A DNA stretch of 64,000 bases from Actinomycetota bacterium (GCA_030645615.1 JAUSNB010000050.1:95999-159998); one strand, 5' to 3'; positions 33,908-45,593 are shown, numbered from the stretch's first letter. Notes: generated by a model not told the origin, from the letters alone. A program made the numbers and translations.

Positions 33908-34768
33908 ATGACCACCTACAGCAGCCCGAGCCCTATCTCCGCCGTGATCCGGATCGCCCACGGCGACATCCGCGTCGTCGCAAGCGAACGCGACGACACC
34001 GTCGTCACCGTGGCCCCGACCGATATCGGCCGGGACGCGGATGTTCGGGCCGCAGAGAACACGAAGGTCGAGTTCGCCGACGGCACCTTGACCGTCATCG
34101 CCCCGAGGGCCAGCGGGCTGGCCTTCGGCAAGCGCACCGGATCCGTCCGGCTGTCCATAGAACTCCCGGCGGGTTCGCAGGTCGAGGCCGTCTCCGGCAT
34201 GGGTACCGTCGCCGGCACTGGCCGTCTGGGCGATTGCCGGATGAGGACGGGTGCGGGTGACATCCGGCTCGGGCATGCAGCAACGGTCGACCTTGACACC
34301 GGCCTGGGGTCCATCGCCGCCGACCGGATCTCGGGTGACGCGACCTGCGGCACCGGATCGGGATCCATCCGCATCGGCAGGGTCGACGGCAACGCCCAGG
34401 TCAAGAACTCCAATGGGGAGACCTGGATCGGCGAGGGGGGCACGGCCGTCCGCGTGAAGGCGTCCAACGGCAGGGTCGTCGTCGAACGCGCCCACGGAGA
34501 CGTGCGGGCCGCTTCCGCCAACGGAGACCTCGTGGTCGGCAGCGCCGAGCGCGGGACAGTGGAGCTCAGGACGGGACTCGGCCGCATCGACGTGGGGGTC
34601 ACGGAGGGTACCGCGGCCCGCCTGGACCTCCACAGCAGCTTCGGCAACGTGGTGAGCGAGATGGAGAGGACGGATCGGCCCGCGGCGAGCGAGCCGACCG
34701 TGGAGATCAGCGCCCGGACCAGCGCTGGGGACATCGTGGTCCGTCGGTCGCTAGCCGCGACGCACTAG
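33908..34768 (+). CDS. DUF4097 beta-helix protein (adhesin-like)
   Basis: 286 aa, ATG preceded by GAGGAGC. Repeating short strands of the type GDIRLGHAATVDLDTGLGSIAA and NGRVVVERAHGDVRAASANGDLVVG indicate a right-handed beta-solenoid of the DUF4097 family. No signal peptide or membrane helix is seen, so it is likely cytosolic. Role unknown; co-transcribed with the RHH regulator, 55 bases apart. Confidence 0.85.
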   Translation: MTTYSSPSPISAVIRIAHGDIRVVASERDDTVVTVAPTDIGRDADVRAAENTKVEFADGTLTVIAPRASGLAFGKRTGSVRLSIELPAGSQVEAVSGMGTVAGTGRLGDCRMRTGAGDIRLGHAATVDLDTGLGSIAADRISGDATCGTGSGSIRIGRVDGNAQVKNSNGETWIGEGGTAVRVKASNGRVVVERAHGDVRAASANGDLVVGSAERGTVELRTGLGRIDVGVTEGTAARLDLHSSFGNVVSEMERTDRPAASEPTVEISARTSAGDIVVRRSLAATH

Positions 34769-34776
34769 GAGCGAAA

Positions 34777-34817
34777 GCGCGTGTGGCCGCCCCCGAACGA
34801 GGGGCGGCCACACGCGC
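34777..34817. terminator. Strong bidirectional hairpin terminator
   Basis: GCGCGTGTGGCCGCCCC (34777-34793) pairs perfectly with its inverse at 34801-34817, a 17-base stem with a 7-base loop (CGAACGA), between the convergent DUF4097 and katG genes. No T tract. Confidence 0.85.
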
Positions 34818-34825
34818 GTCATCGG

Positions 34826-37499
<2,674 letters not shown>

Positions 37500-37514
37500 A
37501 GACTAGGTCCATGT

Positions 37515-37529
37515 TTGGACTGAGTCAAA
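37515..37529. promoter_or_regulatory. Fur/PerR-like 7-1-7 box
   Basis: TTGGACTGAGTCAAA is a 7-1-7 inverted repeat with six of seven pairs matching around a central G, the geometry of Fur-family boxes. It lies between divergent furA and the FDOR gene. Confidence 0.6.
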
Positions 37530-37575
37530 GGATGGATCGGCCGGTACCGTGGCCTCGTCCGACGAGGAGGCAGCC

Positions 37576-38052
37576 ATGCCCAATGCGCCGTCCCGGCCCG
37601 CGCGGGTCCCGCCCCGGTGGTTCGTCCGCACCTTCTGGCAGGCCCATCGGGCCGTGGTACGCACCACGGGCGCACGTGCGGGGCTGTGGCGGCCCAAGCC
37701 GGGCAAGTGGGGGGCGCTTCAGCTGACGACCACCGGTCGTCGCACGGGGCAGGCTCGCCACGTCATCGTCGGCTACTTCGAGGACGGCCCGAACATGGTC
37801 ACCATGGCGATGAACGGTTGGGGTGAAGGCGAGCCGGCCTGGTGGCTCAACCTGCTGGCGCACTCGGACGCCACCGTCGCATGCGCGGACGGGCGTCGTG
37901 CCGTCACGGCGCGGGCGGCGCAAGGCGAGGAGCGGGACCGGCTGTGGGAACGCTGGCGGCAGATCGACAAGGGACTCGACGGGTATGCGGCCCTGCGGTC
38001 GACGCAGACGGCCGTTGTCATCCTCGAACCGCGACCTGCGGCGCCCCGCTAG
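37576..38052 (+). CDS. Deazaflavin (F420)-dependent nitroreductase-family oxidoreductase
   Basis: 158 aa from ATG 37576 preceded by GAGGAGG. Split beta-barrel with LQLTTTGRRTGQARHVIVGYFEDG and WWLNLLAHSDATVA, the patterns of the Ddn/FDOR group whose members use reduced F420 to reduce nitro compounds, enones or quinones. A redox role next to furA-katG, possibly quinone protection, fits but is inference. Its stop lies in the loop of the following terminator. Confidence 0.82.
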   Translation: MPNAPSRPARVPPRWFVRTFWQAHRAVVRTTGARAGLWRPKPGKWGALQLTTTGRRTGQARHVIVGYFEDGPNMVTMAMNGWGEGEPAWWLNLLAHSDATVACADGRRAVTARAAQGEERDRLWERWRQIDKGLDGYAALRSTQTAVVILEPRPAAPR

Positions 38053-38065
38053 GGCGCCGCAGGTC
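38033..38065. terminator. Hairpin terminator overlapping a stop codon
   Basis: GACCTGCGGCGCCC (38033-38046) pairs perfectly with GGGCGCCGCAGGTC (38052-38065); the TAG of the FDOR gene runs through the 5-base loop into the first base of the right arm. Serves the convergent DUF1059 gene as well. Confidence 0.8.
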
Positions 38066-38071
38066 AGGCGG

Positions 38072-38248
38072 TCACACCGTCTTGATGAGCCCCTGGACCA
38101 TGGCCGCCGCCTCAGGCGAGTTGGCCATGTCGGGGTGGGCGTGCTGGGCGTGCACCTGCAGGTGGGCGCCGAGTTCCTCGGTCGTCGAGGCGGTGAACGC
38201 GCCGGGGCAGTCGGCTCCCGTATCGGCGCAGGTGAGCGAGTAGGCCAT
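38072..38248 (-). CDS. DUF1059 small protein
   Basis: 58 aa from ATG 38248 with AAGGAG 7 bases upstream. YSLTCADTGADCPGAFTA followed by His-rich LQVHAQHAH fits DUF1059, small proteins with Cys2His2-like spacing that may bind zinc. Function unknown. An in-frame extension to 38287 lacks a ribosome site. Confidence 0.82.
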   Translation of the reverse strand: MAYSLTCADTGADCPGAFTASTTEELGAHLQVHAQHAHPDMANSPEAAAMVQGLIKTV

Positions 38249-38366
38249 AGCAGTCTCCTTCATCGTGGGGCTTGCGCCCAGGGGCAATCCCCGGGCGACC
38301 TGTCACTACATGGACGAACGGTCCACGCGCACATGGACACAGGTCGTCCGCAGAGCACACGATCGC

Positions 38367-39389
38367 TCACGACAGCAGGCGTGCGCCCTCGATCGCCTTT
38401 CCCTGCCACCACGCCAGCTCGTCGTCCAGCCCGCCGAACGCCTTCTCCCAGCCGAACTGGACAAGCCCGCCGAGCAGGCTCAGCGCCACCTGCCTGTCCC
38501 ACCACCCATCGGTGTCGATGCCGCGCGCCTCGAGCGACCCGCGGTAGGCCCGGATCGACTCCTCCTTCGACTCCGGCAGGCGTCGGCAGTTGATCGCCAG
38601 GTACCACGCCAGGTCACTCGCGGCCGCGCCCCGGCCCGAACCCTCCCAGTCGAGCAGGATGGTCCGGCCCTCCGGCGTTACGCCGAGGTTGTCGAGCTTG
38701 AAGTTGCCGTGCACAAGCGTCTGCGGGGTCGATTCCAGCGCCTCGACCAGTGGGCCCGGATCGAGCGCGAGCGGGAGGACGACGGCGGCGGCAACCGGGG
38801 CGACATCCGCGAGGAGGGGCCAGCCTTGCCCGATGAGCTTGGGCACCAGGTGAGCCGAGCCGAGTTGCTCCTCGGTTCGGGCAGTCCACGGGGAGAGCTC
38901 GAGGTAACGGGTCATCGGCGTGACGATGTCGATCTCGGGCCCCGCCTCCCAGAACCGGGCATGCAGGGCGGCCATGTGATCGAGGACCTGGCGATGCACG
39001 GCCGGCGCGATCGGATCGTCACTCACCTCGAGTAGCCACGGCCCGACATCACGCATGAGCAGCGCGGTGACGTCGATCGCGTGGGGCTCGCTGACGCGAG
39101 GGCCCGTCGCAACGGCCACGATGGGCTGCTCGATGCAGTCAGGCAGCCGGTCGAGCAACCCTCGCGACCACAGGTCCAGCGTCGCGCCGCCCAGCACGCC
39201 AGCGGCGCGCATCGTCCAGTCCTCGGTGCGGTCGAGGTACTTCAGGACGTAGCGCTCGCCGTCGATCGTCACCCGCTCGATGTGCGCCCCGGACTTGCCG
39301 GCGTTGTCCGCCATCGGCTCGCGCGCCGTGATTCCGTGCAGCAGGTCGGCCAGCTCCATGACCGTCGGGAGGTGCGATCCCTCAGGCAT
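38367..39389 (-). CDS. Aminoglycoside phosphotransferase-family (APH) protein, altered Brenner motif
   Basis: 340 aa kinase-like fold. ERYVLKYLDR holds the ATP-site Lys and TILLDWEGSGRG the Mg-binding Asp. The catalytic loop reads LVHGNFKLDNLG, with Asn where the catalytic Asp of HGD normally sits, so normal transfer may be lost or altered. Resistance is not implied; family members phosphorylate many small alcohols. Start ATG 39389 overlaps the SnoaL-like gene by 8 bases. Confidence 0.75.
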   Translation of the reverse strand: MPEGSHLPTVMELADLLHGITAREPMADNAGKSGAHIERVTIDGERYVLKYLDRTEDWTMRAAGVLGGATLDLWSRGLLDRLPDCIEQPIVAVATGPRVSEPHAIDVTALLMRDVGPWLLEVSDDPIAPAVHRQVLDHMAALHARFWEAGPEIDIVTPMTRYLELSPWTARTEEQLGSAHLVPKLIGQGWPLLADVAPVAAAVVLPLALDPGPLVEALESTPQTLVHGNFKLDNLGVTPEGRTILLDWEGSGRGAAASDLAWYLAINCRRLPESKEESIRAYRGSLEARGIDTDGWWDRQVALSLLGGLVQFGWEKAFGGLDDELAWWQGKAIEGARLLS

Positions 39390-39798
39390 CGGTCGACTCG
39401 TCTCGGGCCTGCTGGGCTGCATTCATCTCGGCCAGGAGGGAGGCCGGCCACCGTCCCCCACAGATCACCGTGTCGGTCTCGATCAAGCCATCCCTGACCT
39501 CGAGCACGTGCATGTGGTGGGCCGAATGCTGAACTCCGTTCTCCGTCCACTCCAGCAGGTACTCGACCAGTTCGCCACCCGCGATCGATACTCGCCGGAG
39601 TTCGGCGAAGTGCCCCGGGTCGGCGAACCAATGCCCGTACTCCGCGCGGATGGCCGTCGGCCCGATCAGGCGGAAACGCCAGTTGGGGACGGTTGCATCG
39701 AGGACAGCGTCGGGCGACCAGGCCGAGCAGGAGCCGATGTCGCCGCGCTCGACCGCCGACAGGAACGCATCGACAGCGATCGAACCCGGTGAGTCCAT
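39382..39798 (-). CDS. SnoaL-like (NTF2-fold) protein
   Basis: 138 aa. Begins SIAVDAFLSAVERGDIGSCSAWSPDAVLDATVPNWRFRLIG, a common SnoaL-like opening helix and strand, with His-rich NGVQHSAHHMHVLEVRDGLI. A polyketide-cyclase-type fold that might bind a small ligand. Partner of the APH-like gene by overlap. Confidence 0.75.
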   Translation of the reverse strand: MDSPGSIAVDAFLSAVERGDIGSCSAWSPDAVLDATVPNWRFRLIGPTAIRAEYGHWFADPGHFAELRRVSIAGGELVEYLLEWTENGVQHSAHHMHVLEVRDGLIETDTVICGGRWPASLLAEMNAAQQARDESTDA

Positions 39799-39816
39799 CG
39801 GACCGCCTCCACCCGA

Positions 39817-40536
39817 CTATGGGTCGGGACCAGTGTCGGGTCCGCGGCGTTGCCTGTCCAGACCTCCGGTCACCGGCTCCCACGGCCATGGGTTGCCAGC
39901 AGCGCGACCCTTGGTCAGGCGCCGCAGGTACCACGCCACGAAGACGCTGCTGCAGGCTGCCCACAGGCACCACAGCGACGGCAGCCCCCGGCTCGCCCAC
40001 ATGGACAGCGCCCCGACGGCCACGATGTTCGTGACGCCCCAGATGAACAGGATCCGCTGGCCCGACAGGAGAAGGGCCCCGCAGGTCGCCAGCACGTACA
40101 GGACTGCCGAGTAGCTGCTCGTCGAGGCGACGCTGAAGTCGATGTAGCCGTCGCAGGCCACCGCGCTGCCTCGCCCGCTGGCCATGGCGAGCATGAACTC
40201 GACCGCCGCGTAGCCGCCGGCCGCCGTGAGCAGGAGCAAGGTCGGTCGTCGCCAGCCGCGCGGCTCGATGACAAGGATCGCTAGAGGCAGGTAGACGGGC
40301 AGCATCACGAATGCCACGAACAGGTAGGACGCCGTGGCGACGTCGAGGACTGTCGCCGAAAGGCTGCCCTGCAGCCCTAGCCACACCGCTGCAGAGCTGA
40401 AGGTGTGCACGGCGAAGATCGCCGGGAGGGCCGCAAGGCCCAGGAGCCGGGGGTTACGGCAGTGCCAGAGCGCGTCGATCGCGACAACGGAGATCGCGAG
40501 TCCCGCCACCACGTCGAACTGGGGCGACAGGCACAT
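39817..40536 (-). CDS. DUF6629-type membrane protein
   Basis: 239 aa with seven or so hydrophobic segments. The opening MCLSPQFDVVAGLAISVVAIDALWH and GLAALPAIFAVHTFSSAAVWLGLQG follow the pattern of DUF6629 proteins. The C-terminus is Pro/Gly/Arg-rich and soluble. Function unknown. Lies 6 bases after the sulfatase gene on the same strand. Confidence 0.6.
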   Translation of the reverse strand: MCLSPQFDVVAGLAISVVAIDALWHCRNPRLLGLAALPAIFAVHTFSSAAVWLGLQGSLSATVLDVATASYLFVAFVMLPVYLPLAILVIEPRGWRRPTLLLLTAAGGYAAVEFMLAMASGRGSAVACDGYIDFSVASTSSYSAVLYVLATCGALLLSGQRILFIWGVTNIVAVGALSMWASRGLPSLWCLWAACSSVFVAWYLRRLTKGRAAGNPWPWEPVTGGLDRQRRGPDTGPDP

Positions 40537-40542
40537 GGCCGG

Positions 40543-42507
40543 TCAGCTCGGCGTGAACGGGAACTGCTGCGCGGATCCGTCCGCCCACGGTTCCTGCACA
40601 GGCGCCAGCCGCTTCGCGTTGCGCTGTGCCTGGAGCAGCTTTGCCATGACCTGCTGGGTCGCTGCGTACTCAGGGTTGCCATAGAGGTTCGTCAACTCGG
40701 CGGGATCAACGGTGGCGTTGTACAGCTCGAACTGGTCCGCTGGCGGCGCCACCTGGCCGCCGGTGGGGTTCATCGCCTTCACCGTCGTCTGCGCGACCTT
40801 GTTGCCCGGCTGGTTGACAGGCCCCGGGATGAACGTCTGCACGTCCTGCACGTTGGGCGTGGTCCAGAACTGCGGATTGTCCCAGTACCGGGAGTACTTC
40901 CAGCGCTGGTTGGCCCCCGCCGGACCCGTAGGCAGGTAGGCGACCACGGTCTCGACGCAGTTCGGCTGGTCAACGGGCTGGTACTGCAGGCCCAGGATGG
41001 ATACCGCGTTCGCGCCCTTGAAGGGCTGGTCGTCGGTCATGAAGTACACCGGGCTCGCGTCGAACCGGGCACCGTCCTCCTCGCCGAGGAGGATGCCGGA
41101 CAGGTCGTTCCCGACCAGTCGCCGGACCTGGGTGTGCGTCTCGCGCAACTGCTTGCCAAGCACGTCCTCGTCGAGCCCTGCGAGGCCGAGCATGGTCGGG
41201 ATCAGGTCGGCGTGGCTGGTGAGGATGTCGCTGGTCTCATGGGCAGGGAACAGCTCGGGATTGTGGAACACGAACGGCACCCGCAGCATCTCGTCGTACG
41301 CGGCATGCCACTTCTGGTACATCCCGCCGTGCGCTCCGAGCATCTCGCCGTGATCGGACAGGTAGATGATGATGGTGTCGCGGTACTGCTTCCGGTCATC
41401 CGTCAGCGCATCGATCACCTTGCCGATCTGCTCGTCCACGTTCTTCTGCAGCTGGTAGTAGAAGCGGTGGTACTCCGTGTCGTTGCGCAGCGGCTGGAAC
41501 GCCTTCGGGTACTGCGCGACGAAGCTCTTCTGCGCCACGGGCTTCGTGCTGAGGTCCTCGTTCGCCGACTGGTCGTACGCCGGCCCGAACAGATTGCGCG
41601 GCACGTTCGAGCCCACCAGCTGTTCGGCGAGGTAGAAGGACCCCTGCGCCCCGGAGAGGTCCCCGGCCAGCGCCAGGCTCCCCCACAGCGTGATGTCGTG
41701 CGGGTTGACGAACGACGTGACGAGGAGCCACGGATTGCTCGACGCCCGAAGGTGCTGCAGTTGCTCGACCCCGAGCTGTGCATACACCTCGTCGCGGCCC
41801 CTGCCGCCCGGTCCCGACGATCCGGAGTTCAGCGGATTGCTGCCGTGCGGCTCCGGTCCGATGAACCCCGTGAACCCATACCTCTCCAATCGCTCGGACT
41901 CGAGGTAGATGTCCTCCAGGTAGCGGTCACGGCCGCCGATGTCGTTGTATGACGGGACGGGGTTGTAGCTGCCCGGCTGGTAGAGGTCGGCGTCCGAGAT
42001 GTGCCACTTGCCCTTCCAGTAGGTGTCATAGCCCGCAGTGCGGAACCACGACCCCAAGGTCGGGACGGTCGTCGGATCGAGCCAGAAGAGGTCCTGCTCG
42101 ATGGCTGTCTTCGCCGCCCCCGAGGTCTGGGCGATCCCGTGCAGGGACGGGTACTGGCCGGTGTAGATGGAGGCACGGCTCGGCTGGCAGGCCACAGACA
42201 TCACGTGGTGATGGGTGAACTCGAGGCTGTGGCGGCGCAGGAAGTTCTGCGAAGGCAGGTTCGCCAGCCGCCAGGCCTGGAGCTCAGCGCTCTCGTAGAA
42301 CGGCGCGGTCCGCTGCTCGTCCATCATGACGATGAGGAAGTTGGGGCGACGGCGCAGCCGGCCGCGGGGCTTGAACGGGGCCATCGGGGCCGCATGGGCT
42401 GGTCCGCCCGTAGCCGCCAGGCCTGCAGCGGCGACTCCGGCAATCCCCGCCGCCTGCAGCAGTCGCCGCCGGTTCAGGCCCATCTCGCTTCCCGTGCCTT
42501 GCGCCAT
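40543..42507 (-). CDS. Tat-exported arylsulfatase-like sulfatase
   Basis: 654 aa. A twin-arginine signal (NRRRLLQAAGIAGVAAAGL) precedes the alkaline-phosphatase-like fold. The formylglycine motif is complete: Cys107 in CQPSRASIYTGQYPSLHG, along with metal ligands in MMDEQRT and YLSDHGEMLGAHG. Cys must be converted to formylglycine by FGE before Tat export of the folded enzyme. Should cleave sulfate esters outside the cell; substrate unknown. ATG 42507 or 42483 (the latter has GGGAAG). Downstream of the pepsin-like gene by 4 bases. Confidence 0.9.
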   Translation of the reverse strand: MAQGTGSEMGLNRRRLLQAAGIAGVAAAGLAATGGPAHAAPMAPFKPRGRLRRRPNFLIVMMDEQRTAPFYESAELQAWRLANLPSQNFLRRHSLEFTHHHVMSVACQPSRASIYTGQYPSLHGIAQTSGAAKTAIEQDLFWLDPTTVPTLGSWFRTAGYDTYWKGKWHISDADLYQPGSYNPVPSYNDIGGRDRYLEDIYLESERLERYGFTGFIGPEPHGSNPLNSGSSGPGGRGRDEVYAQLGVEQLQHLRASSNPWLLVTSFVNPHDITLWGSLALAGDLSGAQGSFYLAEQLVGSNVPRNLFGPAYDQSANEDLSTKPVAQKSFVAQYPKAFQPLRNDTEYHRFYYQLQKNVDEQIGKVIDALTDDRKQYRDTIIIYLSDHGEMLGAHGGMYQKWHAAYDEMLRVPFVFHNPELFPAHETSDILTSHADLIPTMLGLAGLDEDVLGKQLRETHTQVRRLVGNDLSGILLGEEDGARFDASPVYFMTDDQPFKGANAVSILGLQYQPVDQPNCVETVVAYLPTGPAGANQRWKYSRYWDNPQFWTTPNVQDVQTFIPGPVNQPGNKVAQTTVKAMNPTGGQVAPPADQFELYNATVDPAELTNLYGNPEYAATQQVMAKLLQAQRNAKRLAPVQEPWADGSAQQFPFTPS

Positions 42508-42511
42508 GGCG

Positions 42512-43543
42512 TCAGTGCCCCTTCCGGGCGGGATAACTCAGGTAGATGTCGCCCGTCGCGACGTCATACGTGACGGTGTAGTCGAAGTAGAACGAGTTGC
42601 CCGTGTTGATCGTTGCCCGCCCCCGGGGAAGCACCCGGGCGAGGTTCTGCGAGCCGGAGCGTCCCGCCACGAAGCGGTGCCCGATGAAGGCGCTGGAGCC
42701 CGCCGCAAGGCGCACGCGCGTACCGGGGCGAAGAAGCCCGGACTTGGTAGTGGGGAGTCGCGAGAATGCCGTGCCCTTGATCCGCATCGTGGTGAACCCT
42801 GAGTCGAACCACGTGGGTACGCACTGCTCGTCCATCGTGCCGAACGTCCAGCAACCGTCGGCCGCGTGGTCATCCCATAGCCGGGCGCCATTCACGTTCT
42901 CGCCAAGGAAGGGGAGCGTGAAGTGCATGAGCGACGAAGGGTCCGGCTCGGCACCGAGGACGAGCGCCCCCATTCGGCCGGCGCCATCGCTCGCGCCGTG
43001 GGCGAAGTGGACGCTCCACCGGAGCCCCAGGACACCCGGCATGGCCACGAGCGGGTTCGTCAGTGCTCCGCTTCCCACCCCGATGCCAAGGATGCCGACG
43101 ATGCCGCGGTCCTTCCACTTCTGAATGTATGCGCTGTCCGTGTTGATGTACTGGAAGGGGACTGCCAGAGCCGTGGTCACGCCGCCCAGCGCCATTCGCG
43201 CCTTGCCGAGCAGGCCGCTGACGCTCGCCCCGTCCAGTTGCGACGACACGGCTGTCGACGACACGGCGGCCCCGGCCGGCCGGCCTCCCCACAGCCGCAG
43301 CCCCACCGACCCGGTGTCCAGCATGACCGCCATGGGGGCCGACCTACCGACCCGGATCTCCACGATGCCGTTCTGCCCGGATCGACCGGGGGTGTTGATC
43401 GTGCGTATGGGGATGGAGACCGTGACCGGCTCCTTCGCCGCCTGGGTCTGCACGTCAGCGTCGTCTGCGAACGCTGTCGAGGGCGCCAGTCCCAGGAGGA
43501 CGAGGCACAGGCCGGCGATCAGCCCCTTGCGCGCAACGCTCAT
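42512..43543 (-). CDS. Secreted pepsin-like aspartic protease-fold protein
   Basis: 343 aa from ATG 43543, which has AAGGAGG. Signal peptide (1-26, ending AFADDA). Two aspartic-protease-like motifs are visible: VMLDTGSVGLRLW (Asp76) in the N-lobe and TWFDSGFTTMRI (Asp247) in the C-lobe, as in bacterial pepsin homologues and DUF3443-like proteins. Cys pair near 231/241. If both Asp are catalytic, it is an acid protease outside the cell; activity is not certain. Operon with the sulfatase. Confidence 0.7.
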   Translation of the reverse strand: MSVARKGLIAGLCLVLLGLAPSTAFADDADVQTQAAKEPVTVSIPIRTINTPGRSGQNGIVEIRVGRSAPMAVMLDTGSVGLRLWGGRPAGAAVSSTAVSSQLDGASVSGLLGKARMALGGVTTALAVPFQYINTDSAYIQKWKDRGIVGILGIGVGSGALTNPLVAMPGVLGLRWSVHFAHGASDGAGRMGALVLGAEPDPSSLMHFTLPFLGENVNGARLWDDHAADGCWTFGTMDEQCVPTWFDSGFTTMRIKGTAFSRLPTTKSGLLRPGTRVRLAAGSSAFIGHRFVAGRSGSQNLARVLPRGRATINTGNSFYFDYTVTYDVATGDIYLSYPARKGH

Positions 43544-43755
43544 CCGGGCCCTCCTTGGGGTGCCGCTTGCGCCGCCATGCTGACACATACGACACGCCGC
43601 ATCTCCGGATTCGCATGTTCAATCCCATGGAAGGCCGCCTTGTGCCACTCCAGCTTGCGGACTACACCGACCGATTCGGCGCTCGATCCGGGAACAGGCA
43701 GACTGGTGCAGCGGAGGACACCGTTGCCGTGAACTGAGCGCTAGGGAGACTGCCG

Positions 43756-45036
43756 ATGGGGCTATTCGCTCGCGCGGCCTCGCTCGCTGCTGTCCCGGTC
43801 AAGTCAGGTGCCCGCTTCGCCTCGGCCGCGACGGCGACCGCCTTCGGAGCCGATCGCGACGCCGCGTACGGCAACGCGATGCAGGCATCGGTGGAGTCCC
43901 TCACCAGCGCACTGGCGAAGGCACGCGGTCCCGCCCTGAAGTTCGGCCAGATCCTGGCGCTCTTCTCCTCCACTCTCCCGCCGGAGCAGGCGGCCATGCT
44001 GGCCTCGCTCGGACGCCTGTATGAGAACGCCAGACCGCGTCCGTGGTCCAAGGTCGAGGCCCTCGTCGTTGGGCTCCCGCCGGGCACCCACATCGAGCCG
44101 GACGCCATCGCCGCCGCCAGTCTGGGCCAGGTGCATGCCGGGACGTGGCCAGATGGAACTCCCATCGCCGTGAAGATCCAGTACCCCGACGCACACCGCA
44201 TCGTCCGCGCGGACCTGCTGCAGTTGCGGACCTTCATCCCGCTTATCCACCGACTGCTCCCGACTTTGGACGTGAAGGCCCTGCTCGACGAGCACGCGGA
44301 GCGACTGTGGGAGGAACTGGACTACACGCGCGAGGCCCGCTGGCAGGAGACCTTCCGTAAGGCGTGGAGCGAGGCGCACCCTGGCGTGGTCACCATTCCG
44401 AGGGTCCTGTTCGCCGAGCCCACGCTGCTCGTGACCGAGTGGCTCCCGGGCATTCCCTACTCGAGCCTGGTCGATGCCCCGGAGGAACAACGGGACGCAG
44501 CGGGCCGCGGACTCGCTCGCTTCACGTTGTGGTCTGCGCACCTCGTGGGTGCCATCCATGCGGACCCGCATCCGGGCAACTATCGCCTGCTCGATGACGG
44601 CTCGCTTGGCGTCCTGGACTTCGGATCGGTCGGGCATCCTGCCCGCGCATTCACCGACCTCTTCGTGCGGACGTTCGAGTACGCCGCAGCCGACAACCTC
44701 GACGGCCTGCGCCAGATGTGGCTGGACGCCGGAATGCTCGTCGACTCAACGACGGCGGAGGAACTCGTCGCACTGCTGGCGATCGACCTCACGCCCTACG
44801 AGCAGGAGCAGTTCCAGTTCACGTCCGAGTGGATGACCGGCCGCGCCGACGGCTGGTCCGACCCGGCAGCGTCACTGCAGAACGTCGGCAAGCTGACCTT
44901 CCCGCCGGGCCTGCTGCTGGAGCATCGAGCAGTCACCGGGATGCTCGCCCTGCTCACCAGCATCTCCGCCACCATCGACTTCCGCACCGTCCTCGACGGC
45001 GCCCTCGGCGCTACCCCTGGACCACATGGCGACTGA
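43756..45036 (+). CDS. ABC1/UbiB-family atypical kinase
   Basis: 426 aa. The family hallmarks are in order: KxGQ motif ALKFGQ (about residue 55), Ala-rich loop AAASLGQVHAG in place of the usual P-loop, VKIQYP with the ATP-site Lys, ELDYTREA, the catalytic HADPHPGN and the metal-binding LDFGSVG. UbiB-type proteins support quinone or lipid metabolism by ATPase activity. No quinone gene is adjacent. Followed by an SRPBCC protein that might be a lipid-binding partner. Confidence 0.92.
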   Translation: MGLFARAASLAAVPVKSGARFASAATATAFGADRDAAYGNAMQASVESLTSALAKARGPALKFGQILALFSSTLPPEQAAMLASLGRLYENARPRPWSKVEALVVGLPPGTHIEPDAIAAASLGQVHAGTWPDGTPIAVKIQYPDAHRIVRADLLQLRTFIPLIHRLLPTLDVKALLDEHAERLWEELDYTREARWQETFRKAWSEAHPGVVTIPRVLFAEPTLLVTEWLPGIPYSSLVDAPEEQRDAAGRGLARFTLWSAHLVGAIHADPHPGNYRLLDDGSLGVLDFGSVGHPARAFTDLFVRTFEYAAADNLDGLRQMWLDAGMLVDSTTAEELVALLAIDLTPYEQEQFQFTSEWMTGRADGWSDPAASLQNVGKLTFPPGLLLEHRAVTGMLALLTSISATIDFRTVLDGALGATPGPHGD

Positions 45037-45120
45037 AGCGCGAGGCTGGCCAGCGTGCGAGCGCGTTGGCAACGCGTACTGTCGACTCTGCCGGTGTCGG
45101 CGCGAAGCGAGGGATCACCG

Positions 45121-45561
45121 ATGGCGAACGTGTTCTTCACGGTCACACGTGACCTGCCCCTGCCGGCCGATGTCGTCTTCGGTGAGCTGATCGACTGGAG
45201 AGGCCACGCAAACTGGGTGCCCCTCACCCGGGTGAAGGTCATCTCCGGCGACGGTGGGCCAGGCACCGAGTTCGTCGCCACCTCAGGTATCGGTCCCGTT
45301 GCCCTGCCGGACCGTATGCGCGTCGACGAACTCGACCTGGCGGCGAGGACCGTGCGCATCACGAAGATCGGTCCCGTGCTGACCGGTCAGGTCCACCTGT
45401 CGGTTGCCTCGACAGGCGACTCCACCTCACGGCTCACGTGGGTCGAGGACATTCGCGTTCCCGGAGTGCCCCAGTTCCTTGCAAAGCCCCTCGCGGCCGC
45501 CGCCCGCAAGGGTTTCGAGACGTCGATCACCCGCCTGGCCGCACGACTCGCCGCCACCTGA
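45121..45561 (+). CDS. SRPBCC-family protein
   Basis: 146 aa from ATG 45121 with GAGGGA nearby. FFTVTRDLPLPADVVFGELIDWRGHANWVPLTRVKV is the usual start of a polyketide-cyclase/START-like domain, ending in a long amphipathic C-terminal helix (LAAAARKGFETSITRLAARL). Binds an unidentified hydrophobic ligand. Follows the ABC1 kinase gene by 84 bases. Confidence 0.8.
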   Translation: MANVFFTVTRDLPLPADVVFGELIDWRGHANWVPLTRVKVISGDGGPGTEFVATSGIGPVALPDRMRVDELDLAARTVRITKIGPVLTGQVHLSVASTGDSTSRLTWVEDIRVPGVPQFLAKPLAAAARKGFETSITRLAARLAAT

Positions 45562-45593
45562 CCAAGGGGCAGCACCCGCTCAGATCACTGCGC

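Noticed and set aside
33349..34768. HicAB-like toxin-antitoxin module
   Set aside because: Only an RHH protein is present; the partner is a DUF4097 solenoid with no toxin features.
40405..41952. 515-codon plus-strand frame
   Set aside because: Shadow of the sulfatase gene.
43555..43737. 60-codon frame before the ABC1 kinase gene
   Set aside because: No ribosome site and no recognisable features; the 212-base gap seems to be only upstream region.
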